A DNA stretch of 64,000 nt from Amborella trichopoda (GCF_000471905.2 NW_006497735.1:2065400-2129399), one strand, 5' to 3'. Positions 11,919 through 25,477 are shown, counted from the first letter of the stretch. Numbers and translations: made by a program. The notes: generated by a model not told the origin, from the sequence alone.

Positions 11919-13200
11919 AACCCACCAAACATCTTGTACATATTTTATGGGAATGTGTGATGTGAGGCCATTTACTATTTCCACATGAAGGTTGCCAGCT
12001 TTTCTAGCCATTTGATGTGAAATCCAACAACTTGACATGCATTACAAAGCTAAAAAATAATCGAGACTTTTTAGTTTAGTCAAAGACACACCCCCACTAT
12101 TGAATTTTACATGGAACAGTTAATAGTGAATCAGGCATCCTTATACCAAAAATAAGTAATCATAGTATACACTTTCTTATGAAAAAACATATGGAAATGT
12201 TTTATGTGTGTCAACAGACAAACGAGCCCACTGACCCACAAACCACCTTTAAGATGGACATCGTGTGAAGTGCACTTGCCATAAATAGCATATGTTTTAA
12301 AAAAAAAAAACCCAAAAAAAACATTTCAAATTTTATTTTATTTTTTATGTTTTAATATTCATCACCATCTTGGCCTAGATCAGGAATCCCTAAAAAATCA
12401 AATAAAAAACATTTATCTTTAATCCCTGAATCTGGGTGCTTGGCGCACTGGGGCCCAGATTCATATATCCCGAGTATTTAAGGCATTGAGAGTATACGTT
12501 TTGAGAGTGTGAACTCTCAGGGAGGTGTGAGGGTCACGTCCCAGTTAGGACTATATTGATTGGAATGCCTCATAGTTGATGTGATAAGCCAGGGCTTCGA
12601 GAATCCAATCGAGAATAATAGGAACCGAGCATTTAGAAGAGTATTTGCCCTAAATGGAATGGTCAGCTTATGTGACATGAGCTCGTATCCTGACATGAGA
12701 CCGTTCCATGGCATGTGCACCTACAGTTCTATGAAGAAGCCAGTCTTCTATAGTATTCTCCGACTTAGAAGAGCTAGTGCGCATGTGCTTTGAGAGGACC
12801 CCTGTATTTGAGTAGGAACATGTCCCACAGGAGTGCACCAGTAATCCATTGAAATCCTGGCGACGGGAAGCTCTGGCTCAGTGATTTTGATGTGACCAAT
12901 TATGTATCCCGGCCATAGATTATGGAGCATAGGTCCATTGGGTCGGCTTGAGATACCGGTAGAACGTTATTCAGGCTAGCCCAATGGAAGACTCCGAGTA
13001 GTATTATAAGTCTACAGATCTAATTTATCTTTGGCCCCATATTAATCTAAAATTGATGAGAAAATATTTTATATTGATTGAAAATTGTGTATTAATATTG
13101 AGAAATTATTTCGAGAATTTTTTGGATTTTTGGATATTTTTTCAGTTCTTTTTTAAACAATAAAATATGGTTTTCAAATTTGTTTGACATAAATACCAAA
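11919..13200. other. No recognisable gene; GC-richer block of probable repeat origin
   Basis: 12,420-13,020 is clearly GC-richer than its surroundings and has short open frames on both strands without known domains. It could be an LTR or leader of a retroelement, but I could not find a partner repeat or primer-binding site. A poly-A run lies at 12,299-12,310. Confidence 0.4.
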
Positions 13201-15993
13201 CAAGGATATTCTATCGGAATGCCACATGGATCCCAAGTGGCCATAGCGATGCCACGTGGCACCCCCTACCTCTCCACTCGTGGATGACATCATGCTGATG
13301 TCATATCTATGTGGGGACCTATTTGTCATTAATTCTTTTGTTGGTATTATGTTATAAGATGTTATCTTGTTATTTAAAGTGTTATATATTGCTATGACTT
13401 AAGTTTGATTTAAGTCACATGTTTTTTTTACAAATATGTGCCATTTTTGACATGTGTGAAGTCATGAAATTTTGGGAATTAATTTAATTCATATTATTAT
13501 CAACATATGATTTTGTAGCATGTGAGTATATCTTATGTGTGAGTATATCTACATAAGATTTTGTAGCACGTGAGTATATCCACATATGATTTTGTAGCAT
13601 GTGAGTTTATCTATTGCTGGTGTCATAAGATATTTTATTCATATGTGTAGATGTCTCATATTACCTTTATGTCCATGTCCTTGTATTTTATTGACTCTCA
13701 TAAATTATTCAAAAACTATAGGCATAAGTGTAAACCTGAATTTGGACTTAATGAGAATAAAACATGGAGCTAAGGGCTTCAAGGTACAATGACTATAAAC
13801 CTAGGTTTTAAGGAGTGAAATGTGTCAAAAGCTCATCTATTGATCTTGGGAATAAGATATGGATGAGTGGCCTGGATAAAAGCCTCGCATGTGCCATTGA
13901 TATAAGGTATCAAGGATTAAGATCAGATTCATCTTTATGATCTAAGTATAAAAGTACATTTTGAGATCAATTATAACCCTAACTTGAGTATTCACTTCAA
14001 AGAGAGAGAGAGAGAGAGAGGGCCCTAGAAAAAAATGTGGTCACCCATGGGACTATCTTCTTCCCTGAGCTTTCATTTAAAACCTTTCCATGGAGTAGTC
14101 CATCATTTATGTGATCAAGCCCATATTATTGCTTCATTAAGGTATTGATTTTTCTTCTCATATTTTTATTTCCTACCTTATTTCCATTATCAAAACTTGT
14201 TGTAATTCTTAATTTATAGTAGCTTTCTTAATTTTTGGTAATGAAAACTTGATATTTGAAGAGTCCCAAAGTAATAGTGTAGTCCATACTCATCGTATGA
14301 GCAGACTAGCTTGCTTACTCCATGATCATGAATAGTTTCAACTTGATTTCTTGATCTTATTTTTTTGAAATTTTTACTGAGAATATATAACTGATGAGAG
14401 GTTTATTTCATCATATTTGAGCATAAGAAATAGTCCAATGAGTTCCCTTTTTAACGTTGAAAAGTTCGTGTGGTCCCTTACAGACCACATAGTGTAGTTT
14501 CACAACAACTTCATTATTTTGTGTAGTATCTCTCTCATACTTGGAAGGGCTATTTTGATACATGTCTCTCGTATGATTTGATCCCCATTAAGTGAAACAA
14601 ATGTGATCATTTTTCTCCCATTGGATTGATCTTCTTGAGTTATTATTATCACTTGTGCTTTAGACAATAGGACAAAATTAAGTCTTCAAAAGGCCCTTTC
14701 GTGGCCTGGGTACAAGGGGTTCGAACCATAGTTTTCCCATGTATGTTTGCATGTTAATTTGATGTATTTACAGTTATTAAATGTATTCACGATTGTTTAA
14801 ATTGAGTATGTTATGTGAATATTGAGGTTATTTTTTACTCTTGCGGTATGAGCTTTAATGCTATGCCTTATTGTTTATGCGAATTGAAATCTTATTGAAT
14901 TATTATGATCAAGTGTATTATGTATATGAGATATTATGATATATGATAAGGATGAAGAATGAAGATGAAATTATCATATAATTTTGATATAAAGGGGAAT
15001 TGCTAGTGCAAGTTATGCAATATGTTGTAGAGATGTATAATGTGGATATTTGAATATTGTATTTAGTTTAATTAAATTTTTGAGTAAAGGATTTGTAAGG
15101 GACCTATTAGGGTTGAATTTCATTATTTAAATGTGTATAAACCATGTTTATAGGTTGGAATATATGTATAATGGTTTTGAATTGTTATTCATGCATTTAA
15201 ACCCATGAGTTTTTATACAATGGAAATTTTTTACAAGGATGCATTTCTAGCCCACTGGTCTAATACCACCAAAAAAGATGTATTTTAGACAGGAGACGTA
15301 TGTGTACATATGAGTCATCTTACTCATAGAAAACCTATCCGAAAATTATTCTCAAAATATTCGAACTTAAATGGTATAGTGGATTAAAAAAAAATCTATC
15401 TCATGCACAATTGATATGAAATCTCATGAGAAGAAAATCAATGATAATTAGTTTTATTTCTAAGGGATGATTCTGATGTGCGCGGAAGCTCTAAGCCCAA
15501 TGAGTTATCTTTGACAAATAAAGTACGAAAAAAATAGAACCAGCAAGAAGCAAGAAAAATAAAGCAGGAAAGAAATAATCGAAAAAGAGAACTCTTGAAT
15601 TTACAAGATTTTTCACAGATGTAACTACATCTAAGGGCGCAGAAAATTGAAATCCACTATACCTATGAATGTTACATCATAGATTTGGGACATAGAGTTT
15701 TCTTTCTAACCCTCAACAATACTTAGTTAGACATGCTCTCTCGTCAGGCACTACTGCCAATCTCTCATCTCTATTCCATAACTAAACCACTCTCCAAGAG
15801 GAGAACCTTGAGAACAACTAAATTTTTTCTAACTAAAAGGGAAAACGGTCCAAAATCTCCATGAGAACTGATTTTCTAGAAAAGCCAGTCTCTTAATCAA
15901 TAGGACACATCATTGCAAAATTTCCCTCGATCAGAAACTATTTTATCTCTAAGGGAAGGCCTTGCTTCTCATGCACAGGAGGCCCCTGCCTCA
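13201..15993. other. LTR-like debris; no gene seen
   Basis: Sequence with an LTR-like feel: a TATAAAAG box near 13,948, a GA run at 14,000-14,020 and splice-like or poly-A-like signals, but no flanking partner copy within the window. Open frames are short and unrecognised. Confidence 0.3.
13502..13612 (+). repeat. 31-bp tandem repeat, three units
   Basis: Units of the form ACATATGATTTTGTAGCATG followed by TGAGTATATCT occur three times. The first unit carries an extra partial repeat (TTATGTGTGAGTATATC). Units differ by one to three bases. Confidence 0.8.
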
Positions 15994-16274
15994 NNNNNNN
16001 NNNNNNNNNNNNNNNNNNNNNNNNNNNNNNNNNNNNNNNNNNNNNNNNNNNNNNNNNNNNNNNNNNNNNNNNNNNNNNNNNNNNNNNNNNNNNNNNNNNN
16101 NNNNNNNNNNNNNNNNNNNNNNNNNNNNNNNNNNNNNNNNNNNNNNNNNNNNNNNNNNNNNNNNNNNNNNNNNNNNNNNNNNNNNNNNNNNNNNNNNNNN
16201 NNNNNNNNNNNNNNNNNNNNNNNNNNNNNNNNNNNNNNNNNNNNNNNNNNNNNNNNNNNNNNNNNNNNNNNNNN
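15994..16274. other. Assembly gap (281 N) next to CT/TA repeat
   Basis: A run of N is followed directly by CTCTCT and a TA repeat to about 16,312. The gap is most likely an assembly break at the dinucleotide tract. Confidence 0.98.
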
Positions 16275-16318
<44 letters not shown>

Positions 16319-16589
16319 GAAAAGAAATTCACACTGTTAATCTAATGATGATAAGAACATCTATAAAATTGGGATAAAATAGAGTTCCTTTAAGGCCTAG
16401 ATCTAATAACCCCATCAGATAGAGGGTTTATATTCATTGAGTAAAAAAATCACCTTTTAAAGTGATTTTTAGAATTTTTGTTTTCTGAAGATTATTTGCC
16501 GTAATGAAAATAGTGTATGTTTAAATATTGGGGGTCCTACAAGTGGTTAAACCCAAGATGGTGCCTTTCATTGTATTACTATAAAATTG

Positions 16590-16890
16590 CTACACGAAAT
16601 CATCACCCACACAAATATCGTCACCATCATCATCTAATCGTTATTCTAATTATTTGGGATCAGGTACACAAATCTTGTCCTGTCATTCCACTCTATCAAG
16701 GGCTATACCCTCAGTTATACCATAAGTTACCATATTTCTTCTCACTACTTTTGTCCATATCCTTTTGGGCCTTTCGAGCACTTTCCTTACCCTTTTAGAG
16801 CCTTCTACTTGAACCAAATTGTCCCACATAATTGGTGTTATTCTAAGTTGACATTGTACCTGGTCAGACCACCTCGAATTTATTCATTAT
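16590..16890 (-). mobile_element. RTE-type LINE, 3' end, minus strand
   Basis: The reverse strand reads a basic Arg-Pro-Lys-rich stretch, then a Val-Val-Arg-Arg-Asn / Thr-Glu-Gly-Ile-Ala-Leu-Asp-Arg-Val-Glu region and a Pro-Asp-Pro-Lys stretch. It ends in an ATGATGATGGTGA tail. These are the usual C-terminal and tail features of plant RTE elements, and they also appear at 28.4-29.1 kb on the plus strand. Confidence 0.72.
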
Positions 16891-19644
16891 GAATTCCATA
16901 GTGATATATTAAAAGACACTATTAAAATGTAAGTTAACAATATTTCTTTGATCTTAGTTTTTAAAATAACACTTTTTTCACTGTGATGAATAACTCTGAT
17001 ACTTGAGAAAACATCTTAAAAAGCACCTTTTTTTTTACCCAACACATAGGGCCCCATTCGATGCATCGAGCTATGGATTGCATCAGGTGAGGATGACCTT
17101 GGTTTCATCTCCAAGGGGACGTCGTGAAATCCATCTAATGGGACTGCGACCCATTGCCCAATTGCTAGACTTTGGTGACCCACTAATGATTCCCTACACG
17201 GACTGTGAGCCATGGGCAACGTTGGGACAGTTTGAGAAAGCATGTGTGGCTTGTAGTTTGCGGTTGGACATGGAATGCCCCAGTGGATATTTATTCCTAA
17301 ACTATATGGATCATTTTCCCATCAAAGTATTAAATTTTGTTTATTTTACTTATATTTGATGATTAGAATTGTTCTTTGCATTTTTCTAAATCTCTAGATA
17401 TTTTATTTATCACATTTGGATTTATAAAAACAAATATATTGATTTAAAGCTTTAAAGCTTGAGAAATGAATTTATGTTGTTTTAGAAAGTTTAAGCTTTG
17501 AGGAAAATTTGAATGACATTAGAAAGCTTATGGATAAAATAAGAAATGTTAATATTATGATATATTAATTCCATGTTTGAATTAATTGATGAGAAAATCC
17601 TTTAGAAAGTGGGGGATAATGGTCTAGCACCCTCTATCGGATGTTCATGACCCATTTATGGAATGGAGAGCTCATATCTCTCACCCCACAAGTCACACAA
17701 GATCAATGGTGCATATTCAATTTCACATGAGTGGCAAGCCAATGAAAACCCTAAGAAACCCTAATCTTGTTCAAAGTACTACAAAAAAAGATTGATCACT
17801 ACCAAAAACTCTACACCTTATCTCATACATATGGTTTTCGTCTCTCTCTCTCTCTCTTAACCTACCAAAGGGGGCACACCCCACTTAGGATATCTCTCTC
17901 TCCTATAGAAACTCTCTCTCTCTTGAAAGTCCTAAAGGGGGCATGCCCCACTCTCTCTCATCTTATGGTTCTCTCTCACAGTATCTCTCATGATATCTCC
18001 TCTCTCTTTGGGGTTTAGACTATAAGGTTGTGGTAGAAAAGAAAAACATCACTCTATCAGAGTAGGTTGTTAAGGGGATTCACTTAGTATTTGAGTTTGT
18101 GTATAAAGGGGTTCATGTTCCATTGGTGTGGTTTGTCCAAACATGCGTTCCCAGTTGAGATTGAAGGTTGAAAATTAGCTCCCACGCCTTCGGAAGGTGA
18201 TGACTCGGTGTGGGGTGTAAGAAACACGGTTGAGATAATTTTTGGCGCCTTGTTTTGTTTCTTCCATGTTTTTTTATTATATATTTTATTCCCAAGCATA
18301 GGTTGTGTCTTTTCTTTGTTAATGAAAAATGTGGTTTTGAATGGCTTCAAGTTCTTGAGATCCTATTTTATTCTTTTCTTTTGTTTTATTTGAAGTTGTA
18401 ATATTGTAAAAAGGATTTCTTGTGAATGATCTAGACCGTGAAGAAAAGAAAATAATTGAAAAAGAAATAAAGAAAATTATTATATACTCCGGCTAGATCA
18501 CAGGTGTCATTTCATTTAGGAACTCAAAATCACTTTTTTTGTTCCTTTTTAACATTGTTAATTGATTGATTACAAAGCCATATATAGAATTAGAAAAAGA
18601 AAAAGGACACTTCTGAAGCTTAGATCTAAGCATTTTACAAAATAAATGGAGCTTAGGCGGGTTAAGAAACATACGTTTGAGCATGAATTTTTTATTTTTA
18701 TTTATTTATTTTGTGATTATTCATCCAAATGAAAAAGCTATATGTTTAAAATGTGGGGTCAAACAAATGGCCCTAGCATAGTTTTTGAAGATTTTGATGG
18801 GTGTATTTATTAAAAAAATAATTATTTTTGTTTAATTCTTTTTCAAATTTTCACAAAAGTACAATTGTATGTCCAATAATTTTATTAGTCAATAGTCTTG
18901 TCCTTTAGTGAAACTTCAACTTTGCCTTTCTAAAGATCACAAAAATACCCCTTGCCTTGCAGTTATAATTATATGTTCACAATTGATTGATGAGCAAACT
19001 ACTATAAAAAAAATAATTTTTTTTTAAAAAAACCACATAATAAGTAAATATACCATTCATAGCCCATTCTAATATTACTACTTGCATTTGAAGAGTTGCG
19101 AATGGTAGATTATCTCATATATGTGAATGTGTGTGTGTAAGTAGAGAAGGCATGGCTGATTGAAGAACAAAGGATAAATAAAAAGCAAAATTCGCTAAAT
19201 GGTTGTATATCTATTTGAGTATGCATAAAATTGCCATATGATAGCTAATAATGGAAATTAATATTTGTTGAACAATTTCAATCAGTATCTAGAAAAATGG
19301 ATCAGGAGGGTAAGTCAGTCCCCTGCTTGATTGATCTAAATGACTGATCCATGCAGGTGCATACTGATTCTCTAGTGTGGGAATTGGTAGCAAAATAATT
19401 TAATTAGTAATTTTAATTAAATTATTAATTAAAAAAATTCTCTAGTGTGGGAATTGACCGAGGCCACTTCAATGATGGTAAAAAAAAATTACACTCCCAT
19501 CCTTCTTTCTTTTTTTCTTTTTTTTGGTTAGGTTTTTTTCACCTTTTTTCATGTTTTTGTATTTTTATTTTTGTTAGGGCGATTTCTATCTTTTGATGAA
19601 AGTGGGTAAGATTTTGGGCTTTAAAAACCATTTTTTAGAGGGGA
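16891..19644. other. No recognisable gene
   Basis: 17,003-17,359 has a 118-codon plus-strand frame in slightly GC-richer sequence, but no family is recognised and an antisense frame overlaps it. 17,640-18,430 is CT-rich and LTR-like (paired GGGGGCACACCCCA and GGGGGCATGCCCCA, TATAAAGG near 18,104), but no partner was found. The rest is AT-rich. Confidence 0.4.
19370..19455. repeat. 20-bp direct repeat flanking an AT palindrome
   Basis: ATTCTCTAGTGTGGGAATTG occurs at both ends. Between the copies lie about 48 bp made largely of TTAATTA palindromic sequence. It looks like a small insertion with a long target duplication, or a slippage product around a cruciform. Confidence 0.75.
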
Positions 19645-19866
19645 TCGTATACAACGAGACCATTTACTTCTAATACAAGGTGGTCACAATTACTTACAAC
19701 CATTTGACGACAAATTTGTTAGTTTTGATGTGTCACGAACTTCGAGAATATTTCTTTTAAAGTTCGAGCTAAGTCAATAAAATAATTACAGTCACCCAGT
19801 TTCACATTCAATGGTCAAGATTAATATGACCACCTTGTACCAAAGCTATATGGTCTCATTCTATAC
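19645..19866. mobile_element. MITE family 3, copy a (about 0.22 kb)
   Basis: Inverted ends: GAGACCATTTAC then TACAAGGTGGTCACAATTA on the left; TATGACCACCTTGTACC then GGTCTCATT on the right. GTATAC and CTATAC flank it. There is no coding frame. Relatives lie at 30,517, 42,843, 55,103, 56,035 and, as one end only, 50,703. Confidence 0.8.
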
Positions 19867-20903
19867 TTTCCCTTTTTAGAGAGAGTAAGAACCTTTTACA
19901 AGTTTTCTCATGCTCTCTACCTAAAAACACCCCAACCCTAGCTCTAGTTTTGGGCAACTTTCGTGGTGGATTCTGGCCATCATCCCAATTTGAAGCCCGA
20001 AGTCTTTTACACCCGATTTCAGTTTTTTTTAGGGTTTTTGCTATATACATTTTTTTGTCTTTTTTGAATCAGTAAAATTAATTCTTTTTTTGGTTTCTTG
20101 TTAACGGTTTTATCTTTATTAAGTTTATTATTGTATGTTTTTACCTTTTAGGAAGACCTATCGGCATTTTTTAAGACAAGTTTACTATTGTATGTTTTTA
20201 CCTTCTAGGAAGACCAATCAGCATTTTTTAAAACAAATGTTAGGATTATAAGGTTTTTATATTCATTTATTTTTATAAGTTCAATTTCAATTTCAAATAG
20301 GAGGTCTTTTCAATCCTAGGATATAACAAAGGAAAAAGAAAAAAGAACCACATTTACTCCCAAAATACCTTTCACATATAAAAATCATGTTTCTCAGTTT
20401 CCATTGCATATGTTACTACAATCTTCTTTGGTCGTTATAAATTAATTCCATTCATGCATCCTTCTTTATTTTCAATTGCAGGAAAATCACAATTCCGGCA
20501 TCAGAAAATTTTAAATCGATCATCTCAACCTTGGCCATTATGGTAAAAATTAGGATTTCAAGCCCTAAAAATAGTATATATTGTGACCAATTATCTAGAT
20601 GGATTCATTTTGCCCTAAAAATAAGTGCTCATGGATCCATAAGATCTGTGTTATTTTTTGAGTTTCAAATTTCATAGTCAATATTAGAAATTGATTTTAT
20701 AGCCATCATAGATATTTTCGGTGCCCAAAGTGATTTTTACACGAAGATTTGTAGTGAGGCTATACTTTATGTTCATAATGCCTAGGCCTTCCAAAAATTG
20801 CCTCCAATATAAAATTTAGAACGGACCTAGAAACTTAGATTGATTAAGACTTCACCTTGTATTAAGATAAAAAAAAACATAATGTTTATTGAAAAAAAAA
20901 AAA
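19867..20903. other. No recognisable gene
   Basis: Poly-T-rich, AT-rich sequence. A short near-duplicate (TATGTTTTTACCTT(T/C)TAGG) recurs at about 20,133 and 20,191. I see no domain or RNA gene. Confidence 0.4.
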
Positions 20904-21380
20904 GGACAAGCTTTCTATGCTTCCCCAACAACATAAAACTTATATACATCCCCTTCCATTTTGAATGGAGGGCTAAGATTGTCCCAATCACAATGTCACG
21001 TTTCTACACTATTTTATTTTTACTCTTTTTATGTAAATTATTTTCACACCAAATTTTGGGTGTCCAATCCTCTATTAAACACGTACTTGTAAAAAAAATA
21101 TTAAAATAATGTTCCCAATAAAATAAAATGACCAAAATACCCCTAAAAGATTCAAGGGGTATTTTGGTCATTATATTTTATTAAAAAATTATTTTTTATA
21201 GGTGTTCCCCAATGAGAAGATGACCCATACCAAATTTTATATTCATGCAATTTGTATAAAAAAAAAAAAAAAATAACTCTAAGGCATCAGAACTAAAATC
21301 AAACAGAGTGGCTTACTTGATCAAAATTGGACGGCTGGATAGATCTTCTATGCTATAGAAGAAGTATAGAAACCTTTCCC
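20904..21380 (-). mobile_element. MITE family 2, copy a (about 0.5 kb, reverse orientation)
   Basis: The ends read AAGCTTTCTATGCTTCCCC and GAAGTATAGAAACCTTTCCC, which are imperfect inverted repeats. The centre (about 21,127-21,176) is a strong hairpin: ATGACCAAAATACCCC against GGGGTATTTTGGTCAT. There is no coding frame. Other copies are at 29,783, 42,130, 50,987 and 57,283. Confidence 0.82.
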
Positions 21381-23010
21381 AAAAAACAAAGAAGATAAAA
21401 AAACATAATGCAGTTTGAAAGTTGTCACATTTTAAAGCTCAGACACGCTTAATTGTTAAGACTCTAAACTATCAAGTAATTAGTTATTCATTTCCCTATA
21501 TTAATATTTCTAATGATATTTGAGGATCAAGTACGGTGGCATTTGAATAACTTCAGTATAGGAATGCCGGTGTACTTTAACCACTACAACCACTTGGAGA
21601 GAATGATATGTGAGATTAAAATCTTATGCTTAACTCAATCCATGTGTTTTCAACATGTTGGAAGATGTCAATACTGACTTAGTAGCTAATGGAGGTATTT
21701 TTTTGTAATTTTGTTTTTCGGTAATTCGTTAATGGAGGTATTTTTTTGTAATTTTGTTTTTCGCTAATTCGTTAATGGAGGTATTGAGTATGGTCCTTTG
21801 ATTTTAGAGGAGTTTCTAATTAAGGTCACTGAGATACCGCCTTGCTATCTTTTCGACATTGTTGTCCATCTGTTTTATACTTATATGAATAGAACTTAAA
21901 AAAAAAAAAGTCTACAAGAAAAGAGAGAAAACACCGGTCGCGCATGCAAATCCCTCCTTGAAGATTCTGAGCTAATGGGTCGGTTATCATAGTCCTATTA
22001 ATGCAACTTTAAGTCTATACATTCTTAGTTTTGTATAGAATATTTCTAAAAGGATATATAGATATTAACTTGAAAAACATAAGAAGATATTGTTTGGGTA
22101 AACCTCAAAAAATTTCTAAACATATAAAAAATTACACAATAAACATCTATTCTTTTAGTTAAGGGATATGATATTATGTTCTACTAGGGCACCATAAATG
22201 CGCCTTTGCCACCGCAAAAACCACTTTTGAGGTTTCAGGCACCTAAATCAATTGGGGACTCCCTTAGAATTAGGGGAATCTAAGTTTGATTTAGTTTACC
22301 TCCAAATCTCCTCAAATATATTCCAATAATGGAACTGATAGTTGAAATTTCATTCAGAATTGTAAAAATTTGAGGCATTTATGGGGCTCCAAATGCATGT
22401 TTTTCATGAATCTTAATTATTATTATTTTTCTATGCGAGAGTGTTTTAGAAATATTTTGGGTCCCCTACCTAGCTTAAAAGTGGTATTTTAGGTGGGCAA
22501 AGAAATAAGTTTGGTGCCCCAGATGAAACACACTATTATTTCCCTTAAACCACCCAAAACTGGTTCAAGGAATTGCAACAAAGTTACGTTTTTTTTTTTT
22601 GTGGATCAATGGGATTACAGGCTCCTATCTATTTTGACAAGATTCAATATTTTGAAATTGTTAGTGAGAATGGGGGCCGGGACCTCTACTTGGAGCTTAG
22701 GTGGTGCTACCACCCTGACCCAACCCCATTCTCACTAGTCTACTTCAGGCTTCCATTGAAAATCTCTCGTCAATCTAAATATGACTCACATAGCAGTAGA
22801 TTTCCCGAATGCGATGATATCCATTTGCATTTTCCGAAACTCCTACATCATTTGTTTCTAAAAAGTCAACTTCGTACCCATTCTCGTCACAACCGTAATA
22901 CATTTGAACTCTTTCCTCCGCATTGCGAGTACTTCTGTTGATGCCCATCTCAAAGTGGCAATATGGGAAAAGAACATGTTCAAGATTTATCCCACCAGTA
23001 TTCTACAACA
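21381..23010. other. No recognisable gene
   Basis: A 122-codon plus-strand frame at 22,573-22,941 has no recognised domain, and neither does its reverse strand. SCPL exon 8 and beyond of copy A should lie in this direction but were not found. Contains the 43-bp tandem repeat at 21,691. Confidence 0.4.
21691..21783 (+). repeat. 43-bp tandem repeat, about 2.2 units
   Basis: The unit begins TAATGGAGGTATTTTTTTGT and ends TAATTCGT. Two full copies differ at one base, and a third partial copy follows. Confidence 0.9.
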
Positions 23011-25477
23011 CAATATATGGAAGGGTAACTCACCTAAATCATGATAAATTTGATATAAAAATACAAAGTTAAAATTTGTACATTACCTTCTTAAAAGGTT
23101 CCATATTCCTCAGACAATCTGGGTGGATGGAGTTCCAATAATTCCCTAGACATGATATTCTTAAATCTTCATATAGTTTATTTGAAATGAGTCCCATTCG
23201 ATGAGCAAATGGAACCCTAGATTCTAAAAGGATATCATAATCTGCAAGCTCATTGCCGACAGAGTAGCCCTGGAACACCAACAAACAAGAAAATGAATTA
23301 GAATCCAAATTACATTGTAGAATGCTTATATATAACCATCTACTTTTGGTTACTGCATTGTTATTTGTGAGCATTGTAACTAGAAAGGGAAATCATAGTT
23401 TCTGTGAAAAACTTATAAATCACGTTGGTGACATGACATGGAAACAACACTCATAGTATAGTTTATTTTAGTATTGCAATGAAATCAAGTGTATTCTCAT
23501 TGGCTTCCATTCAAATGTAAATTTGAAAATTTCAATTACATCTTCATAATGTCTTTTAGGTAAATAGATAATATCATCAACAAAGTCATATCCTTCTTTT
23601 GAGTAAGGATGCAATTCACAGTTACCTTGAAATTTAAGTTTGGCTTCACCCCTCCATCTATTCCTGTAATAATAAATTATATGTTTATACATATAAAAAG
23701 CATAATTTTAACTAAGGAGTCATGTCAATGTACCTTGTAGGATATACACATAATTAATTATTAGGCTGATAAGTTCAACTATCAATAATCAAGAATAAAA
23801 CTTCTATAACGTTACCTTCGTTTAATAAAGAAAATAATTACACTAGCCAAAAAGAATTATTAATATAAGTGATGCCTTTCTCAATTTCTAGTGACAAAGT
23901 TGGGACATAAGCTCTAGCATATGAACATCCAGTAATGTAAAGTGGATTAGACAAGAACTCAGGGTACTCGTGAAACCACTGCATCATAAAACTGTAAGTG
24001 AACATCAGAAACAATTTTTAATTAGGTCCTTTAGCAAAGTATAAGTTGGCTGACCTTGAAAACAAAGTCATATAGATCTGCTATAGTATTGGAATCATCA
24101 GTTTGGTAATCCTCACTATTATCAGAATATGAGAATCCAGTACCAACAGGTGCATCCATAACAACAAGGCTAGACACCTACAATGCAGAGGAATTTGAAA
24201 GAGGAAATTCACTCTTACATTCATATTGTATCCATTCACATGCTAAAAGTCATCTGCTCAATAAGTCATACTGAAGAGAGTGCAATTGAAGCTCATCATC
24301 CTCACATTCCATATATTGGCAAGTTTGAAGAGTAGATATAAAACATGTCACATTTGAAAGCTAGAAGGTATGGAAATTTTGTTATGATCCAACCTGGAAA
24401 AGCATAGGTGAAGCCACTTGATGAATATTACCTTGGTCCAATGGAAAGGATTGAGTTCTACTTTCACACCATTGATGATATAATCCGGATCTTCCTCAAT
24501 CTTGAAAGGCACTGAAATACAATATAGAAACACTTTATATAAGACGTCAAGCTTATATTATAAATTGCACCTCAAAAATCTACCCAAAAGGTGTTTCAAT
24601 ACTAGAAAATCTTCAAATTGAGCATCTCAACCTCAAGTTGTATGGATATGAAATAGAAAAGGATTTCAAGTCCTCATAGGGGTTTTAAGTACCAATACTA
24701 CACTTTTAGCAAGATTTAGAAGTACGCATGTTTATGGTTGACACCTTATATATACCGCACCCATCAAATAAACTTATAGTTTGTAAACTAAGATTCTAAC
24801 CATGAAGCAAATAAAAAACTCCCCTCCAAATAAACTGACAATTAAATATAAAAGAAACCCTATTTCCATAGTAATTTTTCAAATTTAATATTAATGTTCA
24901 CATAATTTCTTTAAATCCAATTTGTGTTTGAATGATGAAGAAATTAAATGCTTTTACCATTTTGCGAGAAATCCCCATGTTTCTTTCTTATTAAGTGAAC
25001 TAGTGTCAAAATGATTTGACATTGTTACTGAAGTAAGCAAATGGCTTTAAGACATTGTTGCAACACACATGATGTGGTTTACAAAGCTTACATACACATT
25101 TCACAATAACTCGCCAAATAGTTAAATGGCTTGAACATCAGTTTGATATTTACAGTAAAAATACCATAGTTCGAAGATTTAAGTTCATTCTAAGATCAAG
25201 ATTCCAACTAGATTCTAACCTCTTGTTGCTGAAGATCGACACTAAGAAGGAAGTTGTGAATACAATGACAAAGTTGCTTATACTACTAAATTTGAGCTAT
25301 TTTTGGACTTGATTAATGTCTTTCCAAGATGAGTGTCCTTTTTTCCTTTTGGGGGTGGGGTATTGGGGCTTGTGAAAAAGGTGGTAGAAGCGAATCAATT
25401 TTGTGTACTTGATGGAATTCAATTAAATGTGGACATTTGTTTGGTCATCTTGCATTTAAAGAAGCCCTATAAAGGAT

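Noticed and set aside
15913..16332. Frames of 113-133 codons across the first gap
   Set aside because: Artefacts of N and the TA microsatellite.
17003..17359. 118-codon frame in GC-richer sequence
   Set aside because: No family recognised, a 75-codon antisense frame overlaps it, and no splice or promoter context supports a gene.
22573..22941. 122-codon frame
   Set aside because: No domain on either strand; was also checked as a possible missing SCPL exon on the minus strand and did not fit.
6366..23010. Missing middle exons of the SCPL gene between exon 7 and the GDHDM exon
   Set aside because: Searched by eye for the expected motifs on the minus strand; nothing convincing, so the 4.3-6.4 kb exons are not joined to copy A.
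23468..23692. 74-codon minus frame covering SCPL exon 6
   Set aside because: Only 23,626-23,663 is exon; the rest is intron. The same frame in unit B (35,308-35,532) is intron too.
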